DNA of 64,000 bases. Source: Blasia pusilla (lineage: Eukaryota; Marchantiophyta; Marchantiopsida; Blasiales). Within the stretch, counting starts at the first letter, position 1; each line of letters opens with the position of its first letter. The notes beneath the pieces are model-generated. The model was not told the origin of the DNA and did not search any database. It saw only the letters and a list, made by a program, of their open reading frames with translations. Made by a program: the position numbers and the translations under genes. Positions 22,289 to 36,631 of this stretch are shown in pieces. The stretch covers positions 34,658,001 through 34,722,000 of the forward strand of contig CM114273.1 of assembly GCA_050084515.1 (NCBI GenBank), given 5' to 3'.

Positions 22289-24925
22289 ATGGCCACCTCG
22301 ATCCAAGCGGGAGGTGTGTTGAGCGCCGGTGTGGCTGCGAGTCGAGTCGGGTGCCGCTCCGCCTTGCTGGGTTCCTTTCCTGCGAGGCAATTCAATGCTA
22401 ACCCAGCGAATTCGTTGCACTCGCCGTTTCTGGGCTGTGGGAGCGCTGCGTTTTCTTCAAGGAATTTCGGCCCTGACGTTCGGGTGGCGACGGGGTCGAG
22501 TGGCATTCGCTGCGCTTCGTTTCTCGAGAAGCTGGCCAAATTGTTCTCTTCATCGCCTGAGGGTGGGTGCTGGCGAAGCGGCAGTCGTACTCTCTTCTTG
22601 CGAGTCTGTTTTTGTTTCGTCAGCTGCGTGGCGTCTCTGTCTCCGCGTATATCGGTGGGCTTGTCACTTTCTGTCTCCGGGCATGTGTGGCGACGATGAT
22701 GGAATCCGAGTGAATGTGAGCATTTCTTTCGTGTCACTTGTGATTCCGATCACCAGACGACTGTTCATGTCGGTGATGACTTGATACTCTTGCGCCTGGG
22801 AAGCCTGCAGGTTCTTTCACGGCCAGGCTTGGTATCTTCACGAAAGAGATTGGTTCGAGTGAAGCCTTTTCCCAGCACTTGCTATGGTGCAGACTGCTCT
22901 CATTAACCAGTACCTCAGAGAGAGACTGTACTCATTAAGTAGTGCCTGTCATTGCCTTGCGACCATAGACCCCGCGCCTCAGAGAGAGAGAGAGAGAGAG
23001 AGAACTCATTAGATAAGTGCCTGTCGGAGCCTATCTAGTCATAAGCAGGTAACGTCACTGCCCAAAGAGAGAGAAAGAGACTGTACTCGTTAAGTAGTGC
23101 CTGTAGTAGCCGAGAGAGAGCGACAGACTGATAGACTGCTCTCATTAAGTAGTGCCTGTCGTGCACTACTTAATGAGTAGTGCATGTCGTAGCCTTGCGA
23201 CCATAGACCCGGAGTCACGGTGCTTGAGAGTCGAGACTGGGATGGGTGTAGACAGAGGAAGAAGTGAAGAAGGGACCATATCAGGAGAGGGAGACACTCG
23301 CATATAGTGTGTGAGTGCTGACCAAACAACGGGTTTGTGCGGAGATTCCAAGAGTCAACCAAGAAACTCTTCACCACACCATCTACTTTACGTGATTGGG
23401 ATCCCCAATAGATAGAGAGAGAGATTCATACGCTACATGGATAGATTTGTCTCTCCTGGCTTTCTTTTTTTATACCACCAAAAGTCTTCCTGGGTTATGG
23501 GACCCTTTTTCATTTCCTTCGGGGATCGCATCGGCTTCGCAGAGAGCCATAGAGAGTTGTATCTGTAATAGCCTGGCGACTCAGACAATGTCAGCTGAGC
23601 TGGACTGTGAGTGAGGAGGAAGGAAGAGAAGAAATGGCAATGGGAGATACTGAATGATAGTGCGATGAATAGTGCCTGTAATAGCAGGCCTGGCGTCCAT
23701 ACACCTCTAGCTTCTTTCTGTAGATTTGCATGGAGTTTTTTCGATAAGGGATGGAGAGATGGATTTCATTTATGGTGTTGGTCGCAGATGAGGAGCAGAC
23801 ATTTGGAGTGTACGAAATCAACGAAGGTGACAGACGCAGTCCAGTGTATTTGCGACTGACTACTCACAAAGACGTTACGGTGCCCGTCATTGGGGATCTC
23901 GTACCCTACACCAACAAGGTGGGTGGGTGCTCTTCTTCCTAGGGCTAAGCACCCAGAGTCCCTTCCAAAGCTTCAATGCAGAGTCTGTCAAGCTGCTCTG
24001 CACAATCGTGTTTGGATGAACCGAGGATAACTTTGTGAACACGTGTATTAATTGTTGGGCTGTTTCTTCTGTTGTGTGTGATTCAACTACAGGTGTATGA
24101 TTACACTGGGAAGAAGTACCTGGGCATCTCTGCTGGTTTATGTACTGTTGTTGAACACAACCACAGAACTGGTTGCGATCGTTACGAGACTACTATGAGT
24201 CACTACCTTGACGGTTATGGGCATATCTCGTGCCAGGTACGTTGATGGAAGTCGTAGTGAAGGTGCAAAAATTACATGTTTTTCTTTGAGTTGTCACTGC
24301 CTCAGCTGGGCAACCACTGTGAGGGGTTGGGAAGTTGTAGGTTGATTGCGAAACGAAGAATTTGTATTCTTCTCATAATAGACTCCTCTGCCACAACTTT
24401 CGCAAATAACTTCTTTGGTGCCATCTCCTGGATTGAGGATACCTGAGAGCCCGAGTCGACATCTACTGCGAACGACTTTGGTTGGAATGAGATTCGTTGA
24501 ACCTCTTGGACTCAATGATATGTACAGAAGCTTGATAATTCATGTCTTTGGACGACGGCCTATATCAGATTCAACCCATCTGTCGTTGCTGCAGCAGTTG
24601 TCAACCCACTGTAGGTACCGAAGCGAAACGAACTCCTGCATTTGAGTCGTATCATAGTTGACGAATTTTCTGTGTGATCGATCATGTGCAGGGCCCTTAT
24701 TACACAGACGTGGATTCTGAGATGGTAGTGACCGGAGGAACAGGAGTTTTCGCTGGTGCTAAAGGCTGTGTGTTGTGTCACAACATTAAAGGGCCATTGA
24801 AGATTCTGTACACATATAAGGTCAAGGGTATACCCACTCTCCCTTCCGAGTTGACAAGGGAACCGCTGCCTTTAGAAGAGGAGGTGGTTGCAAAAGCTTC
24901 AGTGCCTGTTCAGGCATCTGCGTAG
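22289..24925 (+). CDS. AOC: Allene oxide cyclase, plastid (4 exons)
   Basis: Cyclises the unstable allene oxide from allene oxide synthase into cis-(+)-OPDA (or dn-OPDA) in the plastid, the committed ring-forming step of jasmonate-type hormone synthesis. Exons 22289-22562, 23788-23918, 24093-24236 and 24692-24925 join in frame with GT-AG introns to give 260 aa, close to other plant AOCs. Residues 1 to about 80 are Ser/Ala-rich with few acidic residues, fitting a transit peptide. The barrel starts at VYEINEGDR: Glu101, Asn103, Ser109 and Pro110 match the active-site set of Arabidopsis AOC2, as do Asn134 (PYTNK) and Cys152 (ISAGLC). Exon 3 gives [11 protein letters not shown] and exon 4 GPYY and [12 protein letters not shown]. 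The start ATG has a purine at -3 and G at +4. Exon 1/2 joining (phase 1) is inferred from the protein pattern. Intron 1 (1.2 kb) carries a repeat shared with the receptor-like gene. Confidence 0.93.
22905..23430 (-). repeat. Dispersed intronic repeat, copy in AOC intron 1
   Basis: Contains several copies of CTCATTAAGTAGTGCCTGTC plus the neighbouring words CCTTGCGACCATAGACCC and GACTGGGATGGG. The block to about 23410 (ending GGGATCCCC) is the reverse complement of sequence in intron 1 of the gene at 51.9 kb (53305-53695). GA runs (for example 22981-23002) are embedded. It may be a MITE-like non-autonomous element; ends and target duplication not defined. Confidence 0.65.
23141..23177. repeat. 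Perfect 15-bp inverted repeat (hairpin) in AOC intron 1
   Basis: CTCATTAAGTAGTGC (23141-23155) and its exact reverse complement (23163-23177) are separated by 7 bases. The arm is the same word repeated elsewhere in the intron, so two repeat units meet head to head here. Confidence 0.8.
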
Positions 24926-27310
24926 TCGAGAAATTCATCCATTCGAGCTGTGTAGGCACTGCCCAGAAACAAATCTGCCACTTCAGATCAAGGGAGTAGA
25001 CCTTGCAAGAGTGTTAGGATTCGGTGTCCGATCCCTATGGTCTCCTAGTATTACAAATTGGGGGTCCATTCAATAAGCTGTGGTAGTGTAGTAGTATCAG
25101 ATTGTAATTAACACACGATTACATGCTCGTAACGTCCTCTAGCTCGACTAGCATCCTTGCGGGGTTGGTTGGATGGCAGAATAGCGTTTCGTCAGCTCTT
25201 TTGAGTTCGTACAAAGCTATGACTCGACCATTAGCAAGTGGGGATGGAAGCTAGAGCCTACTGGATACCAATGGTCTTGTGGTAAACGGTGCATATCGTG
25301 CTATTGTAGGGAAGAATGGACTTGGACGTGAGGCGCACAAGGTTACGCGCACAACTACTTAGAAAAGGCTCGTTTAGACTTCATCCTCTTAGCAGTATGT
25401 AGCTTCAGATGTGTGTGGTAGCGTTGGACACCGTGAAATGGAGCAGCAAAGCATGGAGGACCCACTTTTCTGGGCCGGCTGGTAACACTCTCATGAAACT
25501 TTGGATCACTTGCACATTTTGCACTGTCAATAAAGCTGTCATGCCGACGGAACCGTTCGCTCAAATTCTGCAATTTGGTGGCTGTGTATGGATTGGTGAG
25601 CGTCTACCGTATACGGCGGTCTAAGTGCAAAGCTCTTCGTACGTTTTCCACTGTTGCATTTGGTAGTGGTTCTCTGAACGCAAGTAATGCGAACGCGGAT
25701 TCCTGTACATAGACATGGAAGAATGCAGATAAAAGGTCTGGTGGATTTCCTGTAGAGGAAGCTCTATCTATGCCTTGGCTCCCGACCCACAGCAGTCAGA
25801 TTTCCAGCTCCCCAAGCTTTTGGAGGGATGATCGTTCTCATCAAACATTGAAGGTTTCGAATGTATTGTCCTCTCACCTGCAGACCGCATAAAACGGGAC
25901 CATCTTTGCTTTGCTTCGCTTTGGATTGAATTGCATACGGGCCTCCTGGAGAGCCCAACGTCTCGACTGTGTCATCTACACACCCGAGTCCAATTTCGAG
26001 CATTTCCTGGGACTGGATTCACCAATTCTCCGGCTGGACATTCCGTCATATCACTAATGGGATGCATCAAACTGTAGCGTGGCGTGGTTTCTATCGTGCA
26101 CCGAATTCTAGCATGGACGCCGTCTTCAGCTTCGGATCGTATAGATTTGACGCAGTTTTTCCTTCCCTCGGTGCTCCTCAAGCTGAACATACATAACGAG
26201 ATGGCAGTCAGTGGAGTGCTGTAGGCACATTCCATAGGATTACTCCTATTTCATCCCAATAAGAAAATGTGTAGAAACTCAAAACTGCTCGCAATCACTC
26301 GACCCACCGCTGTCCTGCCCTCCTAGCTGCCATAGCACGCCCGTAAGCTTGGAGAGACGATTCTGCCAGTGGAGGCAACAGTGAAAACCAAGAATCTAGC
26401 GACCTCGGCAGATCAGCCTACCGTAACGAGTCACTAAATGATGCGGAGAGGAGCAGCGGTTCCCTTTTTCCAGAGCCCAGAAGTGTCTACTGCGGATGCC
26501 GTCAAATTTGTGGCAAGGCGGCGCTTGCGAAATTGTGGATCTGGCTGCAAACGCATACACACACACCCTTGCGTTGGGTTGGGGTGCGCGACCATGAAGA
26601 ACAGAAATCGCGATTTTTCTGTTCTTCATAATGCGGAGAGGTGCGGCGATTCCGTTTCAGAGAGTGTGGTCTCTGTTGTGGATATGCCGTGAGCCTTGTG
26701 GCGCCTCAGTTTCGTGACCTGAAATTACCGAGTCCTCTCATGGAGTTCAGGAGAGCTCATGAGCTGCCGAAAACGTGGAACACGTTTCAGCATGAGAGAT
26801 GGCGAAAACCTTCTCGATCCTCGAGGAGGGTTTCCTGAAAGCTGCCATCCGTGGCCCACCAATTCACCTCATTCCGTCCAATCAACGGACCTCAACAGAC
26901 TCTTCAGACTTCTAAAAAACAAACGAACGCTAAAGAAGGGAAAAAAAAATGATGGGAATCCATCCAAAGCTACGGGCCTAGAACGGCATGCCATCCCGTA
27001 AATTTTAAGAATTTCCGAACCAACCAGTAAAAGTTTGGAAAAAATCTGACCGAGACAATGCAATTTAAAATAAAATAAAAATAATGGGTAGTTTTTGAAA
27101 TTTCCCATCATACCCTATTGAGTGTCGAAAGAAACGGACAAGCTCTGAAAATTTATCCACCCCCCAATCCAAAGAACAGATTCCATGGGGTACCAAAGAA
27201 AGAAAAAAGGGTGCCCACACCTAGCCAGAAAAAAAAGTTAAAAAAAGGAAACAGGGTGCCCCTCTTATTGGTTAAACTCATTAACAACATAGACAACATC
27301 AATTACGTCT
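24926..27310. other. Downstream flank of AOC, no further gene seen
   Basis: Balanced base composition to about 26.9 kb, then AT-rich. AATAAA at 25529-25534 and AATAAG at 25071 are possible polyadenylation signals for AOC. 26.44-26.75 kb holds a partial direct duplication (both copies start ATGCGGAGAGG) with a hairpin between them. The short open frames are Cys/Arg-rich and unlike known proteins. Confidence 0.4.
26594..26629. repeat. Perfect 14-bp hairpin between direct repeats
   Basis: ATGAAGAACAGAAA (26594-26607) and its reverse complement (26616-26629) flank an 8-base loop. Similar segments starting ATGCGGAGAGG lie on both sides (from 26439 and from 26630). Confidence 0.7.
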
Positions 27311-30300
27311 AGAGAAACATAATTACCATTAAGAAGGTTTCTAGCATCGACGCCTCCCACGGCATGAGCCGCCTCAAAAGCCCATTGGCTTGGGCAAGCT
27401 CCATAGCTATGGAAACTCGTTAAGGAATTGCAAAGAAGCTAAAGACATTCCTTTTCTTGATTAGAGATGATGGGCGCAATTCTTAAGGAATGAGTCAAAC
27501 CTCTAGTGGGATGAATCGATGTCCATTGTGAAGTCGACGATAGAGATGAGTCTTCTTCACCACCGCTCCTTGTAGCAATCTCCGTTGTGCCACCACATGG
27601 GCTCACACAGACTCTCGTGTAGGATCCTTCAACACCACATCGACCATCACCACCTCAGCCTCACGTGTCATGTAAAGATCAACACGAATAAGAGAACCTC
27701 ATATGGACTAGTGACATTCTCTCTACATGTGGAAGCCCTTTTCACGGACAGTACGAAACATGATATCTTGCATTATATCGTGAGTGGAAATCCTCTTACC
27801 CCAAATCCTCCCTTCCCCAACTGGAAATAAAAAAATGAATAATAATACAAGTCCTATTTTCCAAAATAATATGTAATTTCCCCTCAAAACAAAACTTGAA
27901 ATTTAAAATTTTAACTATTTTTTTGCCTAAATATAAAATAGGATTTTTTTTAAGGGAAAAATAAACTAAGCATGAAGGAGACTTAAAATATTTTCATAGA
28001 TATTAAGAATTTTTTAAATTTATCTATACAATAAAAATTAAATCATTTACTCAAACCTCTTTTCTATTCAATTTATAACTTAGGATAAGATGAAATTAAA
28101 AAAAAGAAATTCAAGAGTTGAAACGTTTCACACGTGGTGTTCATTGGTATCTTCTTGAGCATGAGCTAACACCCATAATAACATGATATTTAAGAGGACT
28201 AGTGGATGCCACTCCATACATGGGTTAACGATGTATATTTAAAAGGACTAGTGGATAATCGTGCCATGCATGAGTTAATGATGAGTATCACTAGTTAGAT
28301 GTGATTGATTGATTAGTTGGCATAAGTGTCACACTAAGACACCACATGGAGACCATAGGTGTTGGGGAAGTATTTGTTGGAGAGAGAGGTTCATTGTTAA
28401 ACATAATGTAGATGGGATTAAGTTTTGATTAAAAGAGGAGGAAGTTAAGTTAAAAGAGGGGAGAGAAGGATATGACATTAGGGGAGGGGAATAGTGGGGA
28501 CGGGTAAGGAATGGAGAGGGTTTTGTTTTTATAAATTTGCCAAAAAAATTTAGGGGTAAGATTTATTTATTTTAAAACTTTTACTTAATTTTTTTTATCT
28601 ATCTTGAAAAACATTTAGGGAGGCTTGGGTTTCTTCTTTTAAACATCCCATTTCTTATTAAGGTTTTCTTACCCTGAAAAAATTTTCCAACATGAGGGTG
28701 GGGAAATTTCTTACCAGAAGGAAAAAAAAGTGTAAAGTTAAGAATCAGTTATGCTTGTTGAGAAGGATGCACAAAGTCCTCTTTTTCGTTATTTAATGAT
28801 TCATTTAAAAAAAATTATACAAATATTTCATTTAAGTTTCTTTCATTCCCCTTCAAATTTAGCTTCTTCTTTTTTTCCAAATTTCACACTTTCCTGTGTT
28901 TTAAATTTTAGGAAAAATATTGATAGGGGATGCGTAGGGGAGGAGAGGGAAGAGGGGTTGGTCAAGACATGATAAGAAAAGACGGGTGAGGAGAGGAGAG
29001 GAGGGGAGAGAAGAGAAGAGAGAAGAGGGGAGGGTGGGGTGGGGTGGGGAAGGAAGGAAGGGAGGGATTTAAAAAAAATTTCACCAATTTTTGGAGCTGA
29101 ATTTGTTTAATTTTCCATACATAATTTTATATCTTGAAAAAAATTAGGGGAGGATTGGATTCTTTAATTTAAATTAATCCCAAGTTATTCTACTTCTTGC
29201 ATTTCGGACTTTTTAGAGAAAAATACTTTGTTTATTCATACCGTTTCGATCTTTTAAGAAAACTTATTTTCATTTTTTTAAAAACTTATATTTTAAAAAA
29301 ATGCATCGCATGGGAATCTTACTAGTTTGAAGAATGTGATAGATGTAGTTGTTATTTTTCCGAATTCAAGATACTCCATCTCCATGCATGTTTTGTTTTG
29401 TGGATACTAGTCACAACCCTAAATATAGTGTATGTCTTTAGGGTTTGAATCTTTAGTGTTACTTTGTATATAGTATGACCATTAGATGTTGAGTGTCTCT
29501 CCAAAATCATGATCTTTAAAGTTTTGTTGAATTTTAATAAGCATTGCACAAAATTTTAGTTATAAGTGTGTCTTATGTGTTAAGCAGAGCCCGACTAGTG
29601 TTGACATTCTTTGTAAAACCAGCCAAAAAAAATCCGACCGACACTTTTTTTGTGTTTATGACTACTTTTTTAGAGCTATAAAGGAGTTTAAATTGAATGA
29701 AAGAGGAGCAAAAAAAAACTGCTTTGCAAGAGCAAAAGACCACTACTTTGCAAGTACCTTGTGGGTCCCTTACAAGTCCAAAACCTCTACTTTGTAAGTG
29801 CAAAAGCCACTACTTGGACTTGCTATTTTATTATTGTTTGGCAATTGATTACCAACCTTTTTTTGACTCACTTGCGAGTCTTTTTTTGCAACTGATTTGT
29901 GACTACTCATACTTGATTTTATGAAGAAAGTTTTGAAAGTATTCTATAGAGCCACATAGATTCTTTGAAGGTAATGATTTGGCGCAAGAATTAGTGATGT
30001 GCAAGAGATTCGGTGGTGTATAAGAGATCCAAATTTGGTGGCGGTTCTCTTATATGGATTGTCAACGCTGGTATTTGTATATTTTTCAAATGAGATCCAA
30101 TAGTTGTTCCCATCCCATGCGTGGAGCACTAGTACCAATGTCTCTTCCATACAACTCCGTGATCCAATGGTAGTTCCCATGAGTGAATCACCCATTTCTC
30201 TTTATTTTTAGAGGTGATTAGAGGGGTTCATAATGCATATTTCAAGACTTAGCCGTGTATGCCAAGGCAAATTTTTGTGATATTTGGAGTCTTTTTCAAT

Positions 30301-30850
30301 AGACCTAATGGGCAATGGTTGGCACACGCACAATGCATGGATTTGGTGGCAAAACACATACATGGACCATCAATATCGCCATATCGGTATATCTTTGAGG
30401 CATTGAAGGTGTACAAGTAGGAATTTGAGGAACAGAAGGTGCAAGGATCCTAAGCGCTAGCTTGTTGAACATAACTTCCAAGTCATCCATCCCAATGCTA
30501 TTCCTTCCATGATGCGCCTAACTTGGGAGTTCCTATATATGTTGTGTTACCAACATACCCATGAAGAGGTGATATTCCTTGTTGGGAGGACAAAAGTGTA
30601 TTACTAGTTACTCACTTTCCAATAGTGATTGTTAAGGTGTTGGAGGTGTGTTTTTTTTCTATATGTGAGATCTTAATATCATACATTATCTCAACATGTT
30701 AGTGTGTGCACAACATTACCATGGCTAATTTTGGGAAAAAAATTATTATGGAGTGGGTCACACTCTATTCCAAAAATATATGGCTATATGATAAATGACT
30801 ATTTAGAGTTAGACCTAACCACCAACTAGCAAGGCGATTGGAGGCCTTTT
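27311..30850. other. Intergenic, low-complexity and AT-rich, no gene seen
   Basis: Contains a short imperfect tandem duplication at about 28188-28280 (AGGACTAGTGGAT units), a GGGGA/GGAGA-rich stretch at 28.98-29.07 kb and a small CTACTTTGCAAGT-type tandem around 29.70-29.81 kb. No open frame has recognisable similarity. Confidence 0.45.
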
Positions 30851-30854
30851 TGGT

Positions 30855-31690
<836 letters not shown>

Positions 31691-33549
31691 TGTAGATAGT
31701 GAAGATCTCTTTATCATCATGCTCAAAGGATTAGGAAAATAGTTCATAGAACATACCTATGAGGTCGCTAGAGGCACAAGTGTACTTGTGGAAATCATAA
31801 GTATGGTGAAACATTGGGTTATTAAGATTTCCAAGGTTAGCAAAAACAATAACCAAAAAAATCATGAACAAACAAACTTTGGAAGAAGAACATACAACTT
31901 TAGATGTCGTGTATCTATGCCCTTGAATGTCGCTCTTGTGTGTTGGGGAAGCTTGCATTTAGTAGATCATGCTCTCCTTACTTATCTACACCTAAATAGC
32001 CTCATATTAGCCATGGTTTGGATCAACTACCCTTGTGTCTCTAAAGTCTTAGTCTCAAGCAATCCTTCAAGCTCACCCGATCTAGACGAGGTCAGATACC
32101 AACCTAACCCCTCACTCCCCAGCATAGGAAAGTCATTCAAGACTTGGGACAACTTTCCTTGATAGTCTAGAGATTTGAAATGGCGCTAGCACGCGTGACG
32201 GTCTTAACTACCCAATGAACCTTGAACAAGTCTCTAACCAGGTCTCAATATCTAAGTTATGGATCAAGATCCAAGGTTGATGTCCATAATTGGTCCACTT
32301 GGACTTGGCTTGGTATCAAAACCCCAACGCCAACCAATTTATCATGTGCCCTTGGTTCCCAAGGTGAGGTTCAAATTCCAAATCTCTAGAGGCTAGACTC
32401 TTGGGTCTCCAAGAGTCTAGCCGCTAGGATTTTAAATATGGAGAATGCTTGGTCAAATTCCAATCTAGGTTGTAGTCCCCTTGGCGCATAACTCTTGTGC
32501 GACTTGAGCTCTTCTCAAGTCCTACTTGAAATTTGGTCTTGCTCTACTAGGTCACAACCACCATCATTTGAGACATCCATTAAGGTTCACCTCTTGTTGC
32601 TTTAGCTTATGTTTCACTCATGAGACTTTGATGCACTTCCATCCTAATAGGAGTCTACTAGAGGTCCGATGTTCTACGTTGGCGCATGTTTGGTTATGAG
32701 TATCGCGAAATTAAAGGAAGAGGAAATGCTTATAATCAAGGTTATCTACCTTATGGATCTTGCAACTACTATGAGATCAAAGGTGACTACGCCAAAGAAT
32801 GCTATAAGAAGCAAACCGAAATTAGATTTAGAATTCTTACATAATAAAGTTATATGGAGTAGTCTTAGAGAGAGGAGCAATTATTGACTAGACAACACAT
32901 CATGGGAAATATCATGGAGTTATAGCCTAAGAGCCAAAGTACCACTTGTGAAGAACGCACTACTATATTTGATGCTAATTTGTGAGTGAGGAGTGCAACA
33001 CAATACTCAAAGTTTATTTGAAGACATCTTACAAAGTTACAAGTATAGAACTCAAGACTACTTGCAAAATTGAGTTTTTGACTTGGAAAAAGCGAAATTG
33101 TGAATAATGCGATCATGTTATCTCACACTTATAGTAAACTTGCAAAATTCATACAAATATTTTGCTAAGTACTCACAAAATAGAGAGGATCACAATTACA
33201 ATACTAAAAAAATTGCTTATAGAGGAAGTGGAAAAGGATTCGTAAAGTACTCGTACTATTTGTTTTTGAGCAAATAAAGAGAAATCAACTATTTCATTGA
33301 ACCTCGCATTGAACAATTCATTCATACAAATAGATGATATTTGTAACTAGTTCCCAAAATTATAGATAGAGTAAGTTTACTTTTTTACAAAATGGTGAGT
33401 TCATAGAACTACAAACTCATCGCTACATACCATGTTGTTGGTATGTAGCGAGTGCGTCATGCAATCGTCTAGACAAATCTACATCTATAGAAGGTGCAAA
33501 TGCGTGTACCTCCGTTTGTTCCTACTAGTAAACATGCATGTGCGTGTGA

Positions 33550-34090
33550 ATTTTTTTTAAAAAAAATCTGTATTTCAAATTTTAAATCTAATTTCCACTT
33601 TCTTAAATTTTAAGAGAGTAAAGAAATTTTCAATTTTAAAATTATTATATTTCTAAATTAAAATTTAAATAATACCCAACTCCCCTAAATAATTTCATTC
33701 CTCCGTAAAAGTTTAAACAATACCTTCTATTCCCCTTCCAATCTTCCTACCAAAATAATATCCACTAACTAAATTCTTAGTAAATTTTAGTTCATGAAAT
33801 TATTTCCCTTTTCTATTCAAATTCATTTTCCTTTCCCAAATTAAATGAACATGATTTTTTTAAAGAAAAATATTTTTCATTTCAAAATTTAAAAATAAAT
33901 TTTATTTTGTTAAATCTTAGAAGAGTAATAACATTCCACTCTTCTAAGTAATTCCACTTCTGAATTAAAATTAAAATTATACCCCACCCCCCCTAAATAA
34001 TTCCACCCTTGCTTAAAATTTAAACAATATCTACTTCTTCTCCATTAAAATTAATTTTCCCTTCTCATCAAATATGAATAAAGGGAAAAT
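33550..34090. repeat. AT-rich dispersed repeat, second locus
   Basis: Two diverged units, each with TTAAAT...AGAGTAA, a CCC/CCCC-TAAATAATT block and TTTAAACAATA, as in the repeat at 12.12-12.70 kb in the same orientation. Non-coding. Confidence 0.5.
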
Positions 34091-35826
34091 TTAAATTTAT
34101 TATTATTATTTATTATCTCACTATTTTGTCTTGTTGTTGTTATAATATACATTCATTAAATTATTAATTGATAAGAAAATATTTTTCTCTACTCATCTAA
34201 AATGAAACTAATTCAAACAAGTTACTATTTTGTCTCACTATCCCACTATTTTGTTTTATAGGATTGCATATTATAATATCGAAGTGGGTTCGCGTAGACA
34301 TAGTACTTCCAAAGCCGAAGAAGGGCTTGTACCATGCAAGCGACTAGAAGAATGTCTACATCGGTTGTGGAATGTCTTGGTGAACAAATCATATGTCACA
34401 TCCCTATGACTAAGCTATAGATTCTTTAGAGCGTTGGGACTAATCTCGATGTCAAGATAGAAGTCCACATCGGCCTCCATGTCGTCATCCTCCTTATTCT
34501 TGAATGCCAAGTTACTATGCAACTCCAAGTGCCAAGGGCTTCTCCTTCTAGACCTTTGCTCAACTCCCTCAACCTCAACAAGAGGATCTAACACATGCGG
34601 TACATCTGGTTAGTTGTTGAACACCATTGCATCCTTCTCCACATTCCACTCATTGTTAAGGTGTGACATATGATGTTGCCACATGCAAACAAATAAAAAA
34701 TTAGCTCTCGAAAATAAAATCATGTAACTCTGAAATAAAAAACTAGCATGATAGTCTGCATAACACGAGCGAAGGAAATTTTTTTCATCCCTTAAGTCTT
34801 CTTAATTACAGCCCCTACAATAAGTCGACTCCAAGTACATAGCCTGTAGAATGCAAGTTATTCCGCAGGTTCTCGACCGTAGGATATGAATTTTAAACGG
34901 TAAGATGTTGGTATCCGTCTTCCCATTAATAAAAACTAGAATAGTATCCACAATGTTAAGTCTAGAGTGTTATATATGGCCTTCTTTTTAGCGGTCTCCC
35001 GATTTCACCTTCACCGTGTTGCTCCAATTCGTGTTCTCCGAACCTTCGTGTTACTTGTATTCACGTTTTTTGACCCTCCAAACATACCGCGCACGGTGCA
35101 CCGTGTTACTTGCGGTGTTAGTCCAAATCGGAATTCGGTCTTTGAACCTCCAAACATATGTTGTGTCGTGTATTCGTGTTTTTGAACTCCATTATAAAAC
35201 TCTAAACTCTAAACTCTAAACCAGGGCCGTATACTGATTTAACTATTCTTTACGACTCCTACAAACATTCCCCGTTCTTTTTCCTCACCATCTAGACTAT
35301 CCATGTATCATCCACACATGTTCACTAATTACTTTTTCTCCCACCCTTTTCAAAGGGCTCACATGTTCACTAATAACTTTCTCTCCCACCCCTTTCAAAG
35401 GGGGCAGACACGGTTTCAAAACTATTAGGAGGCATCATAGACCTCTCGAATAGGGTAATCCTTCCCACCCGGGTCTACCTATGCAAGGGTTTGTCGAGAT
35501 CCCAAATGGGTAGCTGGCCACGTTCCCATTTCAAGGCAATCGGGAGTGAAAGTTTCACCCGGTGTTGTTTTTCCCCGGAACTATGTGCGCACGTAGGGTT
35601 AATTTTTAGGGCAGCCATGGAATTTTGGAGAGCTTTGCATGCACAGGAATACGAGGTTGAGGCCTTCAAGTCTCCTCGGCGAGCTTTGGTTTGGATTTGA
35701 TGTCCTCACTTGACAAAATTTCAGATCGATGTTGTGTGTATCCGCCTAGCTCTACACACGGTTCTCTTCTTATTTACTTGTGGTCTTGATATAGAATTGA
35801 TGGTAGTGGCTATGATTTTCAAGCCG

Positions 35827-36085
35827 GGTGGAGCTGATTCGTGAGCAAGGTGGGCGGGAGATGATCTTGACGCAGGGTGGGAGGGATCTGCTATGTTAGC
35901 ACGGTGGGCGGGAGCTGATTTGTGAGCAAGGTGGGTCAGACCTGATTGTGACGCATGGTTGAGCTGATTTTTGAGTTTCGTTGAGCGGTAGTAGATTGTG
36001 GATTGTGGAGCTGATTTGTGAGCAGGGTCGAGGTAAGATGATCTTGACGTAGGGTGGGCAGAAGTAGCTTTGTGAGCAAGGAATC
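35827..36085 (+). repeat. Minisatellite with roughly 50-base degenerate unit
   Basis: About four to five diverged units built on GGAGCTGATTTGTGAGCAAG followed by GGTGGGCGGGAG and ATCTTGACGCAGGGTGGG. Non-coding. Confidence 0.6.
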
Positions 36086-36631
36086 AAGCGTGTGGATTTC
36101 AAGAGTCTTGAACTATCCCTGTAAGTCGTGACCAAACTATGGTAATCTCCAAGTAATCTCCATTGGAGTGGATGGGATTGAACATCAAGACATTTCTTTG
36201 TTCAACATTCCCAACCGTGGGGAGGCTCAAGCAAGCATACATGCGTACAAGAGTTACAGTAAGCAAGTGAAGATTGGGCAGCTATGAAGAAATACCTTAG
36301 ATAAATATCATAACTAACGAACTTCTGAAATCAGCAGAGGTGGAAGGAAGACATGTTGTTTCTCCTTTGATGTCCACTCTTTATGTGTCTAGATTGTACA
36401 TTTCAACTCACACATTTGCCTTGATGAATGCACTTCTGAATTTTGATCTCACTTGCTACAGATCCCTGCTGTAGCAAAGCCCAATAGTTTTTTCCTTTCC
36501 TTGAAGTTATTGTTTTCTACCATGTAAAGTAAATTGTACCTATAGTTGCCTCCTCCCATGATAGTGACGTATTTAGGGTAATACGGAAGGTAGCTTTTTT
36601 GTGTTGTTAGGCTCGTCTATGAATTGGCAAC

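Larger units (their letters stand above)
31700..36600. other. Intergenic, no gene seen
   Basis: Mostly AT-rich with stop codons in all frames. It contains an AT-rich repeat pair (33.55-34.09 kb), a twice-repeated short segment around 35.33-35.40 kb (CTCACATGTTCACTAATAACT and similar) and a minisatellite at 35.83-36.09 kb. A 69-codon frame at 35491-35700 has no recognisable motif. Confidence 0.4.
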
